DNA from: Microbacterium wangchenii
GTDB taxonomy: Bacteria; Actinomycetota; Actinomycetes; Actinomycetales; Microbacteriaceae
Length of the DNA: 64,000 bases
Reading direction: 5' to 3'
Assembly: GCF_004564355.1 (NCBI RefSeq)
Contig: NZ_CP038266.1
Span: 3,472,001 to 3,536,000, forward strand
The notes beneath the pieces are model-generated. The model was not told the origin of the DNA and made no database searches. It worked only from the letters and a program-made list of their open reading frames with translations. Within the stretch, counting starts at the first letter, position 1. Every line of letters begins with the position of its first letter. Shown piece after piece: positions 36,009-43,355 of the stretch. The translations under genes and the position numbers were made by a program.

Positions 36009-36079
36009 CCGAAAGTGCATCGACCCGGCGAGAGTGCACGGGATTGGGTGCGGATTCGCCGAGGTGATGCACTCTCGGG
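36009..36079. repeat. Palindromic element family C, copy 3
   Basis: A 71-bp copy with CCGAAAGTGCATCGACCCGG at the left and GATGCACTCTCGGG at the right. The centre is changed to GGGATTGGG, which breaks the central GGATCC symmetry. It lies between the SDR gene stop (36111) and the VOC gene start. Confidence 0.85.
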
Positions 36080-36110
36080 ATGCGGCGGGGGCGGCGGATG
36101 CGGCGGGGGC

Positions 36111-36950
36111 TCAGTCGAGGAAGATGTCGGGGAACAGGGCGCTGTCGGGGGTGCCGGGCACGGCGGCGTAGCGGGCGAAGTCGGTGACACCGGCCTCGGT
36201 CAGCACGTCCTCGACGATGAGCGACTGCCCGGTGCGCTCGCGCGAAAGCGTCGTGAGCACCTCGTACGCGGCGTCCGCGTAGATCTCCGGCGTGCGGCTG
36301 GCCGCCATGATCCGCTCGCCGCCGAGGATGTTCTGCACCGCGGCGGTCGCGATCGTCGTGCGCGGCCACAGGGTGTTCGCGGCGATGCCGCGGTCGGCGA
36401 ACTCCTCCGCCATCCCGAGGGTGACCATCGTCATCCCGAACTTCGCGAGGCTGTAGCCGGTGTGGGCCCCCAGCCACTTCGGGGTGGTGTTCAGCGGCGG
36501 CGACAGCGACAGGATGTGCGGGTTGGCAGCGTCGGAGAGCATCGGGATCGCCGCCCGGGAGAGCAGGAACGTGCCGCGCACGTTGACGTCCTGCATCAGG
36601 TCGTACTTCTTCGTCGCCAGCTCCAGCGAGCCGGACAGGTCGATGACGCTGGCGTTGTTCACGACGATGTCGATGCCGCCGAACTCCCCCTGCGTCTTCA
36701 GCACCGCCTCGGTGATGTCGTCCTCGTTGCGCACGTCGCCGACGATGGGCAGCGCCTTACCGCCGGCCTCCTCGATCGCAGCGGCGGAGGTGTGCACGGT
36801 GCCCTCCAGGCGCGGATGCGGCGCATCCGTCTTGGCCAGCAGTGCGATGTTCGCGCCGTCCCGGGCCGCCCGCAGGGCGATCGCCAGCCCGATGCCCCGG
36901 CTGCCGCCCGACATCAGGATGGTCTTCCCGGCCAGGGTGTTCTCGCTCAT
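36111..36950 (-). CDS. Short-chain dehydrogenase/reductase (HSDL2-like)
   Basis: The protein is 279 residues. The cofactor motif is GGSRGIGLAIALRAARDG, followed by NNAS in place of NNAG. The catalytic residues fall in the YSLAK (YxxxK) segment of AHTGYSLAKFGMTMVT, with the serine in ILSLSPP. The PHILSLSPPLN and FADRGIAANTLWPRTTIAT stretches are typical of hydroxysteroid dehydrogenase-like 2 proteins, which act on fatty-acyl intermediates. It is the last gene of an SDR-crotonase-SDR operon. The substrate is unknown. Confidence 0.88.
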   Translation of the reverse strand: MSENTLAGKTILMSGGSRGIGLAIALRAARDGANIALLAKTDAPHPRLEGTVHTSAAAIEEAGGKALPIVGDVRNEDDITEAVLKTQGEFGGIDIVVNNASVIDLSGSLELATKKYDLMQDVNVRGTFLLSRAAIPMLSDAANPHILSLSPPLNTTPKWLGAHTGYSLAKFGMTMVTLGMAEEFADRGIAANTLWPRTTIATAAVQNILGGERIMAASRTPEIYADAAYEVLTTLSRERTGQSLIVEDVLTEAGVTDFARYAAVPGTPDSALFPDIFLD

Positions 36951-37006
36951 GCGATCTCCTTCGCGTGTGACGTGGGGGTGTGCGTGCGCCGACGGCCGGG
37001 CGATCT

Positions 37007-37780
37007 TCAGGCGCGGGGCTTCGAGGATGCGGCGGCGAACGCGGCCACGCGCGCCTTCGCGTCGGCGGTGTCGAAGGCGGCGCCGATCGTGCGGGCCTCG
37101 TCGTCGAGGTTCTCGGCGAACGTGCGCTGCGCGCCGGTGCGGACCAGCCGCGCCGCCTGCCCGAAGGCGGCCGTGGCGTTGTCGAGCCAGAAGCGGGCGA
37201 CCTCCTCCGACCGCGCGGCGACGGACGCGACGGGCACGACCTCGGCGACCAGGCCCCACTCCAGCGCCTCGGCGGCCGACAGCGAGCGGTCCTGCAGCAG
37301 CAGCTGCAGCGCCCGGCGCTGCCCGATCGCCGCCGGCAGCAGCGTCGAGACACCCAGGTCGGGGGTGAGCCCGATGTTGGCGTACTTGCTGACGAAGCGG
37401 GCCGACTCCGAGGCGACGATGTAGTCGGCGGTGAGCATGAGGCCGAGACCGCCACCGGCGACGGCACCCTGCACGGCGGCCACGACCGGCACGGGAGCTT
37501 CGACGAACGTGCGGATGCCCTCATGGATGACGTGCGCCGTCGCGGTCAGGTCGGCGCCGGCGGCACCGGAGGTCGCCATCGCCACGACATCGCCGCCCGC
37601 GCAGAAGGCCGGGCCCGCGGCATCCAGGATCACCGCGCCCACACCCGGGGCCGTAGCCGCGCGGGCGGCGTCGCGCCACCGCTCGGCCATCTCGAAGTCC
37701 ATCGCGTTGAGAGACCCCGGACGGTTCAGCGTCACGCGGGCCAGCCCGCCCTCGATCGAGACCAGGATGCTGTCGCTCAT
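37007..37780 (-). CDS. Enoyl-CoA hydratase/isomerase family protein
   Basis: The protein is 257 residues from ATG 37780. It has the crotonase fold (ARVTLNRPGSLNAMD, GPAFCAGGDVVAMA, AAVQGAVAGGGLGLMLTADY). Both glutamates of true hydratases are replaced: GGGLGLM stands where GGGCELA is usual, and YANIGLTPDLG where QPEI is usual. The retained aspartate in TPDLG matches the isomerase (PaaG/ECI-like) group, so double-bond isomerisation is more likely than hydration. It lies between two SDR genes. Confidence 0.85.
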   Translation of the reverse strand: MSDSILVSIEGGLARVTLNRPGSLNAMDFEMAERWRDAARAATAPGVGAVILDAAGPAFCAGGDVVAMATSGAAGADLTATAHVIHEGIRTFVEAPVPVVAAVQGAVAGGGLGLMLTADYIVASESARFVSKYANIGLTPDLGVSTLLPAAIGQRRALQLLLQDRSLSAAEALEWGLVAEVVPVASVAARSEEVARFWLDNATAAFGQAARLVRTGAQRTFAENLDDEARTIGAAFDTADAKARVAAFAAASSKPRA

Positions 37781-37803
37781 CGTCGTTCCTTCGGTGGGGG
37801 CGG

Positions 37804-38568
37804 TCATCGCGGCGCCATGCGGATCGCGCCGTCGAGGCGGATCGTCTCGCCGTTGAGGTAGCCGTTGTCGACGATCGCGAGCACGAGGCGCGCATACTCG
37901 TCGGCTTCGCCCAGGCGCGCGGGGTGCGGCACCTGCTGCCCGAGGGAGTCCTGCGCCGCCTGAGGCAGGTTGCGCAGCATCGGCGTCTCCATGATCCCGG
38001 GCGCGATCGTGACGACGCGGATCCCATAGCGGGCGAGCTCCCGGGCGATCGGGAGGGTCATGGCGTGCACGCCGCCCTTGCTCGCCGAGTACGCGGGCTG
38101 GCCGATCTGCCCGTCGAAGGCGGCGACGCTCGCGGTGTTGACGATGACGCCGCGGTCACCGCCCTCGTGCACCGGCTCGGTGCGCGACATGACGGCGGAG
38201 GCCTGGGCGATGACGTTGTACGTGCCGACGAGGTTGACGCGCACGATCCGCTCGAACGTCTCCAGGGGCGTCGGCACGCCGTCGCGGTCGAGCACCTTTC
38301 CCGGCGGCGCGATCCCGGCGCAGTTGACCACGACGCGCAGCGGTCCGGTCTCGGCGGCGACGGCGACCGCCGCCGCCATCTGGTCGGGATCGGTGACGTC
38401 GGCCGGAGCGAAACGCCCGCCCAGGTCGGCGGCCACCTCCTCGCCCGGTGAGGAGGGCAGATCGACGATCGTGACGATCGCTCCGGATGCGGCCAGCCGT
38501 CGTGCAGTCGCACGCCCCAGGCCGCTCGCGCCGCCGGTGACGAGTGCGCTCGATCCCGCGATGTCCAT
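37804..38568 (-). CDS. SDR-family 3-hydroxyacyl-CoA dehydrogenase-like protein (HSD10 type)
   Basis: The protein is 254 residues. The NAD-binding motif is TGGASGLGRATARRLAASG, followed by NCAG and the YSASK catalytic pair in QPAYSASKGGVHAMTLPIA. The APPGKVLDRDGVPTPLETF and APGIMETPMLRNLP segments match the 17-beta-HSD type 10 group, which oxidises short 3-hydroxyacyl-CoAs (including 2-methyl forms of isoleucine breakdown). It is the first gene of the operon 38568 to 36111. Confidence 0.9.
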   Translation of the reverse strand: MDIAGSSALVTGGASGLGRATARRLAASGAIVTIVDLPSSPGEEVAADLGGRFAPADVTDPDQMAAAVAVAAETGPLRVVVNCAGIAPPGKVLDRDGVPTPLETFERIVRVNLVGTYNVIAQASAVMSRTEPVHEGGDRGVIVNTASVAAFDGQIGQPAYSASKGGVHAMTLPIARELARYGIRVVTIAPGIMETPMLRNLPQAAQDSLGQQVPHPARLGEADEYARLVLAIVDNGYLNGETIRLDGAIRMAPR

Positions 38569-38691
38569 TCGTGCCTTCCGTTTCGTCGTCGATCAGGAAC
38601 CGGGTCCCACCCTAGCCGGGACTGAGGATCGACCCTGCGGCGGGCTCGGGGCCTCTCACCCACCCTGCCGTGCCCGGGGCAGGATGGGAAG

Positions 38692-39192
38692 GTGACGCTG
38701 CGCATCGAAGAGGTTCCCGTGGACGATCCCCGGGCGGTGAGCCTGCGGTCGCTTCTGGACGCAGAGCTGCAGAGCCGCTACGGTCCCCTCGTCGCCGGCG
38801 AGCCGGCCGAGATCACGGCGGCCCGCGATGCGGCCCTGGCCGTGCATCCCGGCGATGTCGTGGCGACCCTCCTCGCCCTCGATGACAGCGACGGCGGCGA
38901 CGGCGGCGAGGCTCTCGGCCACGTGATGCTCCGGCGTCTCCGCGAGGAGTGGGAGCTCAAGCGGCTCATCGTGCCGCCGGAGGGACGCCGCCGCGGCATC
39001 GGACGCGCCCTCACCGATGCCGTGCTGCAGCGGGCGCGGGCCGGCGGCGCACGCCGGGTCATCCTGCAGACCGGCGCGCCGCAGCCGGAGTCGGTGCGGC
39101 TGTACGCCGCCGCCGGCTTCACCCCGATCCCCGTGTACGAGCCGTACGTCGCCACGATGTCGGAGTCGCTGTGCTTCGAGCGCGTGCTCTGA
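38692..39192 (+). CDS. GNAT-family N-acetyltransferase
   Basis: The protein is 166 residues from GTG 38692. It has a clear acetyl-CoA-binding motif EGRRRGIGRALTDAVLQRAR (R-R-x-G-I-G) and a later SVRLYAAAGFTPIPVYEPY segment. It resembles small-molecule acetyltransferases. The acceptor is unknown. It is divergent from the SDR operon and convergent with the DUF2652 gene. A family B palindrome lies just past its stop. Confidence 0.87.
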   Translation: MTLRIEEVPVDDPRAVSLRSLLDAELQSRYGPLVAGEPAEITAARDAALAVHPGDVVATLLALDDSDGGDGGEALGHVMLRRLREEWELKRLIVPPEGRRRGIGRALTDAVLQRARAGGARRVILQTGAPQPESVRLYAAAGFTPIPVYEPYVATMSESLCFERVL

Positions 39193-39212
39193 GTCGCCCG
39201 CAGCATCCGACG

Positions 39213-39278
39213 TCAGGAGATATGCCCAAATCAGGCCGATTCGCCGCCGAAAGCGCCTGATTCCGGCGTATCTCCTGA
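39213..39278. repeat. Palindromic element family B, copy 3
   Basis: A 66-bp core with arms TCAGGAGATATGCC and GGCGTATCTCCTGA. The pairing extends to 23 bases with three mismatches (to the AATCAGG/CCTGATT blocks). The right side continues into the family hallmark CTCCTGAATTC. It lies between two convergent genes and could end transcription from both sides. Confidence 0.75.
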
Positions 39279-39292
39279 ATTCGGGTGCGCCC

Positions 39293-40000
39293 TCAGCGAT
39301 CCCGCCGTGGCCGCTTCCTGCCCGTCATGTAGGGCAGCCCCCTCCCCACGGCCGAGAAAGTGCTGGCAAGGCGCGCACCCAGCCCGAGCGCACGCGGTGG
39401 CGGGGGCGCCGCATCCAGAGAGCCGACGTCGACGAAATGCGCGCCGATGCTGCCGATGCCCTCCAGCTCGGCGGCGATCTCCTGCCGAGTCTCCCCGAGC
39501 GCCGTCTCATCCGTGCGGAAGAGCTCGTCCGTGAGGAGCACGTACTCGGGGATCGTCACATCGTTCTTCAGCAAGCGGTGGACGAGGATGACGTCGATGC
39601 CGACGAGCTTGGTCCGGCCCCTGATGCTCTGCGTGGCGACATCGCCCACGTGGGCGACGAACTTCAGCGTGAGGTCGCGCGCCTGCCGGCATCCCCCGCA
39701 CGGGCACAGGTTGGCCACGACATAGGCGCGTTCGTCATGGAAGGCCCGATGCATCGCCACCGCCACCGCCAGCAGATTCGAGAGAGTGCCGTCCGGTTCT
39801 GCGGGACTCGTGCGACGAGCCAAGAACGCGGCGTCGCCCTCGATCTCGATGAGATCGAAGTCGGGCGCCGCACGGATCATGCTCTCGAGCATGCGCGCGG
39901 TATTGACCTCGGCGTGCGCCAGGGTCATCCGATGCGCGCCCATGTAGTCGGTGTATCCGCCGATGTCGGCGATCAGCAACGCCGTGCGTGCAGTGGTCAC
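39293..40000 (-). CDS. DUF2652 protein, class III nucleotidyl-cyclase-like
   Basis: The protein is 235 residues. The opening ALLIADIGGYTDYM and IEIEGDAAFLA correspond in order and spacing to the two metal-binding segments of class III cyclases (Asp12 and Asp56 here). A later FVAHVGDVATQSI...RTKLVGIDVILVHRLLKN matches the dimer-arm and HRLL (NxxxR-like) segment. The catalytic Asn is not obvious, so it may be a weak, altered or inactive cyclase. A CPCGGC cluster at about residues 98-103 could bind metal. Its start overlaps the stop of an MFS transporter that carries a cyclic-nucleotide-binding domain. Confidence 0.72.
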   Translation of the reverse strand: MTTARTALLIADIGGYTDYMGAHRMTLAHAEVNTARMLESMIRAAPDFDLIEIEGDAAFLARRTSPAEPDGTLSNLLAVAVAMHRAFHDERAYVVANLCPCGGCRQARDLTLKFVAHVGDVATQSIRGRTKLVGIDVILVHRLLKNDVTIPEYVLLTDELFRTDETALGETRQEIAAELEGIGSIGAHFVDVGSLDAAPPPPRALGLGARLASTFSAVGRGLPYMTGRKRPRRDR

Positions 40001-41715
40001 GAGTTACGCTCCTCGGATTCGGGTGGTGACGGCTCTTCGACGACGGGGGCCTCGGGCGGTGTGACAGGGGCGAACCGGGCCAATCGTCCGTCGACGTCCT
40101 CGGTGGCCGCTGCCGCGCTGGGACCGTAACCGAGCACGATCCCGCCGAAGCGTTCCGATGTCAGGGACGACAGACGCACCGGCTCGCGGGCGACGACGGT
40201 GGCCGTGCGTCGGGTTCGGCGCAGAAGCGCGATCTCACCGAAGCCGTCCCCTCGACGCAGTGTCGCCACCACCCGCCCGTCTCCCACGACGTCCACGGAG
40301 CCCGCGCGGATCACGTAGTACCGGTCGCCGGTGTCGCCCTGCCGGAACACCGTCGCACCCTCGGGCAGGTCGACCGGCTCCATCGCGCGGGCGATCTGCT
40401 CGATCGCGGGCAGCGGAAGCGGGCGGAGCATCGGCACGTGCTGGAGCAGCTCCACGTCCTCGTCGAGGTCGCCCACCGAGCGGTCGAGGGAACGCAGCCG
40501 CCGCCACGCGAGGACGGCGAGCACGGGGCAGAGGGCACCGGTCGTCAGGAGCGCCCCTTGCAGACCCAGCCACGCGATCAGCGCGGAGGCGAGCATGGAG
40601 CCCACCCCGATCGACACGGCGACGAGGCTTTCCAGGACTCCGAAGACCCGGGCCATCACATCGTTGGGAGTGAGGCGCCCGATCAGGGTGAATCCGGCGA
40701 GGTCGATCAGCGCGTTGCCGACGCCGACGAGGGCGAGCAGCACAAGCGCGGCGGCCTCCCCGGGGAACAGGCCGATGAGGGCGAGCGGCAGTCCCCACAG
40801 AGCCACACCCACCGCGAACCAGCCACCCAGCCGAGCGGTGCCCACCAGCAGGGATGCGGCGAGGGACCCCGCGACCGCGCCGACTCCGACCGCGGCCATG
40901 AGCGTCCCGGCGCCGGACTCTCCGATGCCGAGCAGCTCGATCGCCACGACGACCGAGAACACCGTCAGGGCTCCCCGCGTGAGCGACTGCGCCGCGGCGA
41001 GACCCAGGATGAGACGCAGACCGCCGTTGCGCAGCACCGCACGCAGTCCCTCGGCCGCCTCGGTGAGCAGGTTCCGCCGGGGAGCGGCGGGTCGCGGAGC
41101 GGTCTCGTACCGCACGCGGGAGAGCAGAAGCGCCGCCCACAACGAGGCCGCGGCGGCCACGGCGAAGACGGCCGACACGTCTGCGAGGGCGAGGAGGAGG
41201 GCGGCGAGGAGGGGTCCGATCAGCGTCGCCACGGAGTCGAGCAGGCCGCGGACCACGTTGGCGCTGGCCAGCTCATGGCCGGTGCGACTCAGGGTGGGAA
41301 GCAGGGCCGAATGCGCGGGCCGGAACAGCGTGGCGGCCATGGTCGAGATGACGGCGAGGACATAGACGACGACCACCGGTCCGGAGAGGGCGACCACGGC
41401 CGCCGCGCCCCCCGTCGCCGCGCCGCGCAGCAGCGAGACGATCACGAGCACCCGCTCACGCCTGCCGCGGTCGGCGAACGGCGACAGGAGGGGCGCGAGC
41501 ACTGCTGACGGCAGCATCCGCAGGAGGCCGACGAGTCCGACGGCCAGCGCGCCCCCGTCCACGTACGCCACGATGCCGAGGCCCACGGTGAAGGCCCATT
41601 CCGCTGTCCACGCGCCGAGGAACCCCAACTGCGCGCGTCGCAGATTCCGATTGCGCCAATTGCTCGAAAAAGCTTCCGCGGCGTCGCGGAGGTTGTCGCG
41701 GGTCCCCACGCCCAT
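39997..41715 (-). CDS. MFS transporter fused to a C-terminal cyclic-nucleotide-binding domain
   Basis: The protein is 572 residues. Residues about 25-410 hold 11-12 membrane helices with the MFS loop signature SPFADRGRRERVLV between helices 2 and 3. Residues about 425-545 form a Crp/PKA-type cNMP-binding barrel: VFRQGDTGDRYYVIRAGSVD, then the phosphate-binding cassette FGEIALLRRTRRTATV, which keeps the Glu and an Arg. The gene overlaps the DUF2652 cyclase-like gene by four bases. I infer a transporter gated by a cyclic nucleotide that its partner makes or senses. The substrate is unknown. Confidence 0.85.
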   Translation of the reverse strand: MGVGTRDNLRDAAEAFSSNWRNRNLRRAQLGFLGAWTAEWAFTVGLGIVAYVDGGALAVGLVGLLRMLPSAVLAPLLSPFADRGRRERVLVIVSLLRGAATGGAAAVVALSGPVVVVYVLAVISTMAATLFRPAHSALLPTLSRTGHELASANVVRGLLDSVATLIGPLLAALLLALADVSAVFAVAAAASLWAALLLSRVRYETAPRPAAPRRNLLTEAAEGLRAVLRNGGLRLILGLAAAQSLTRGALTVFSVVVAIELLGIGESGAGTLMAAVGVGAVAGSLAASLLVGTARLGGWFAVGVALWGLPLALIGLFPGEAAALVLLALVGVGNALIDLAGFTLIGRLTPNDVMARVFGVLESLVAVSIGVGSMLASALIAWLGLQGALLTTGALCPVLAVLAWRRLRSLDRSVGDLDEDVELLQHVPMLRPLPLPAIEQIARAMEPVDLPEGATVFRQGDTGDRYYVIRAGSVDVVGDGRVVATLRRGDGFGEIALLRRTRRTATVVAREPVRLSSLTSERFGGIVLGYGPSAAAATEDVDGRLARFAPVTPPEAPVVEEPSPPESEERNS

Positions 41716-41780
41716 GTGCGGACACTATGGCCTTGCTGCGGTCGAGACCAGGGGTACGGCGACACGGGCATGATGGAGCG

Positions 41781-42548
41781 ATGAACCCGGACGCACGGGA
41801 GACATGGCAGCAGGCCTTCGCCCCGCCCACCACCACGCCGGTGCCCGCACGCGTGCGCGACCTCGCCGAGGGCGCGGCGCTGGAACCGGTGTGGGAGAAC
41901 GAGATCGGCGGATTGACGTTTCGCGCGAGGGGGGTCGAGGGCGTCCGGTACATCAAGTACGGCCCCCTCAACGCCGAGACATCGATGGCGGTGGAGGCCG
42001 AACGGATGGGGTGGGCGTCGGCCTACACGCCGGTGCCGAGGGTGCTCGCCGTGGGTGCCGACGACGAGCACGAGTGGCTCGTCACCTCGGGCCTTCCCGG
42101 CCTGTCGGCCGTCGACCCGCGGTGGACGGCGGAGCCGGCGACGGCGGTGCGGGCGATCGGACGCGGGCTTCGAGCCCTGCACGAGGCTCTTCCCGTCGAC
42201 GAGTGCCCGTTCGACTGGACCGTGCCCGCCCGCGTGGCGAACGCGGCCGGCCGCGGGATCGTCCTCCCGCCGGCGCTGCGCGAACCTCCGCCGATCGAGC
42301 GGCTCGTGGTGTGCCACGGCGATGCGTGCGCACCCAACACCCTCGTCGGCGACGACGGCGCGTGGAGCGGGCACGTCGACCTGGGCGCCCTGGGGGTCGC
42401 CGACCGGTGGGCCGACATCGCGGTGGCCGCCATGAGCACGGAGTGGAACTACGGTCCGGGATGGCAGGACGCGCTGGTGGAGGCGTATGGCATCAGCCCG
42501 GATCGCGAGCGCCTCGCGTACTACCAGGCGCTGTGGAACGCCACCTGA
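41781..42548 (+). CDS. APH(3')-type aminoglycoside phosphotransferase family protein
   Basis: The protein is 255 residues from ATG 41781. The kinase catalytic loop VVCHGDACAPNTLV (His179, Asp181) and the metal-binding segment GHVDLGALGVADRWADIAVA (Asp200) match the hallmark HGDACLPN...GxxDxGRLGVADRYQDIA of aminoglycoside 3'-phosphotransferases. The substrate loop differs from the plasmid-borne enzymes. Chromosomal homologues are common in actinobacteria and often of unknown substrate, so resistance is possible but not shown. Confidence 0.87.
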   Translation: MNPDARETWQQAFAPPTTTPVPARVRDLAEGAALEPVWENEIGGLTFRARGVEGVRYIKYGPLNAETSMAVEAERMGWASAYTPVPRVLAVGADDEHEWLVTSGLPGLSAVDPRWTAEPATAVRAIGRGLRALHEALPVDECPFDWTVPARVANAAGRGIVLPPALREPPPIERLVVCHGDACAPNTLVGDDGAWSGHVDLGALGVADRWADIAVAAMSTEWNYGPGWQDALVEAYGISPDRERLAYYQALWNAT

Positions 42549-42566
42549 GGCCGAGCCCTGGCCGGG

Positions 42567-43355
42567 TCAGGACGGGCCGAGGATGAAGTTCCACGCGCCG
42601 GTGAGCACAGCCGCGAGCACCGCGACGGCTGAGATCGCGGCTCCGACGGCGAGGAGCGCGATGTCGCCGGCGCCGAAATGCGATTCCCGCGCCCACGTGC
42701 GCCGGCCCGGTGCCCCGAAGCCGCGCGCCTCCATCGCCGTGGCGAGCTTCGAGCCGCGCCGGATGGAGAGGACCAGGAGTGCGAAGGCCATGCCCGCGAA
42801 CCGCCGGATGCGGCCGCGGTCGGCGACCCCGCGGGCCCGCCGCGCGAGCTCGAGGGCTCGCCAGTCATCCAGGAACAGCCCGACCATGCGCAGGGCCGCG
42901 AGCGCGCCGAGCACGAATCGGGCCGGCAGCCGCAGGATCTGCGCGAGCCCGTCCGCCAGATCGGTGGGGTCGACCGTGACGAACAGCACGACGGAGGGCA
43001 GCGCGATCGCCAGCACGCGCAGCAGTGTCGCGAGCGCGAGTTCGAGGGAGCCGTCGCTCACGCGCAGCAGGAGCCATTCGACGTGGACCCGGCCCGACGA
43101 CTCGCCGTACAGTGCGATCGTGACGGCCGTGAGGGGCGCGGCCACCCACACCGGCCACGTGCGCAGCCAGAATTCGCGCCATCGCAGCCCCGCGAACGGC
43201 AGGAGCAGGCATTCCAGCGCCAGCGCGACACCCGCTGACACGGCATCCAGCGTCAAGATCAACGGCAGGGCGATGAGCGCGCTGGCGGCGAGCTTGGACA
43301 GCGGATTGAGCCGCGCGACCGCGCCCGTGCGCGCGGTGGCGTCCAGGAGGGTCAC
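42567..43355 (-). CDS. ykoC: ECF transporter T component (YkoC-like)
   Basis: The protein is 262 residues from GTG 43355, overlapping the ATPase stop (GTGA). It has about five membrane helices and the two coupling Ala-Arg-Gly motifs of ECF T subunits, in ALELARRARGVADRG and ATAMEARGFGAPGRR. Together with the fused ATPase and the YkoE-type S subunit it forms a thiamine-precursor (HMP) importer. The TPP riboswitch controls the whole three-gene unit. Confidence 0.9.
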   Translation of the reverse strand: MTLLDATARTGAVARLNPLSKLAASALIALPLILTLDAVSAGVALALECLLLPFAGLRWREFWLRTWPVWVAAPLTAVTIALYGESSGRVHVEWLLLRVSDGSLELALATLLRVLAIALPSVVLFVTVDPTDLADGLAQILRLPARFVLGALAALRMVGLFLDDWRALELARRARGVADRGRIRRFAGMAFALLVLSIRRGSKLATAMEARGFGAPGRRTWARESHFGAGDIALLAVGAAISAVAVLAAVLTGAWNFILGPS

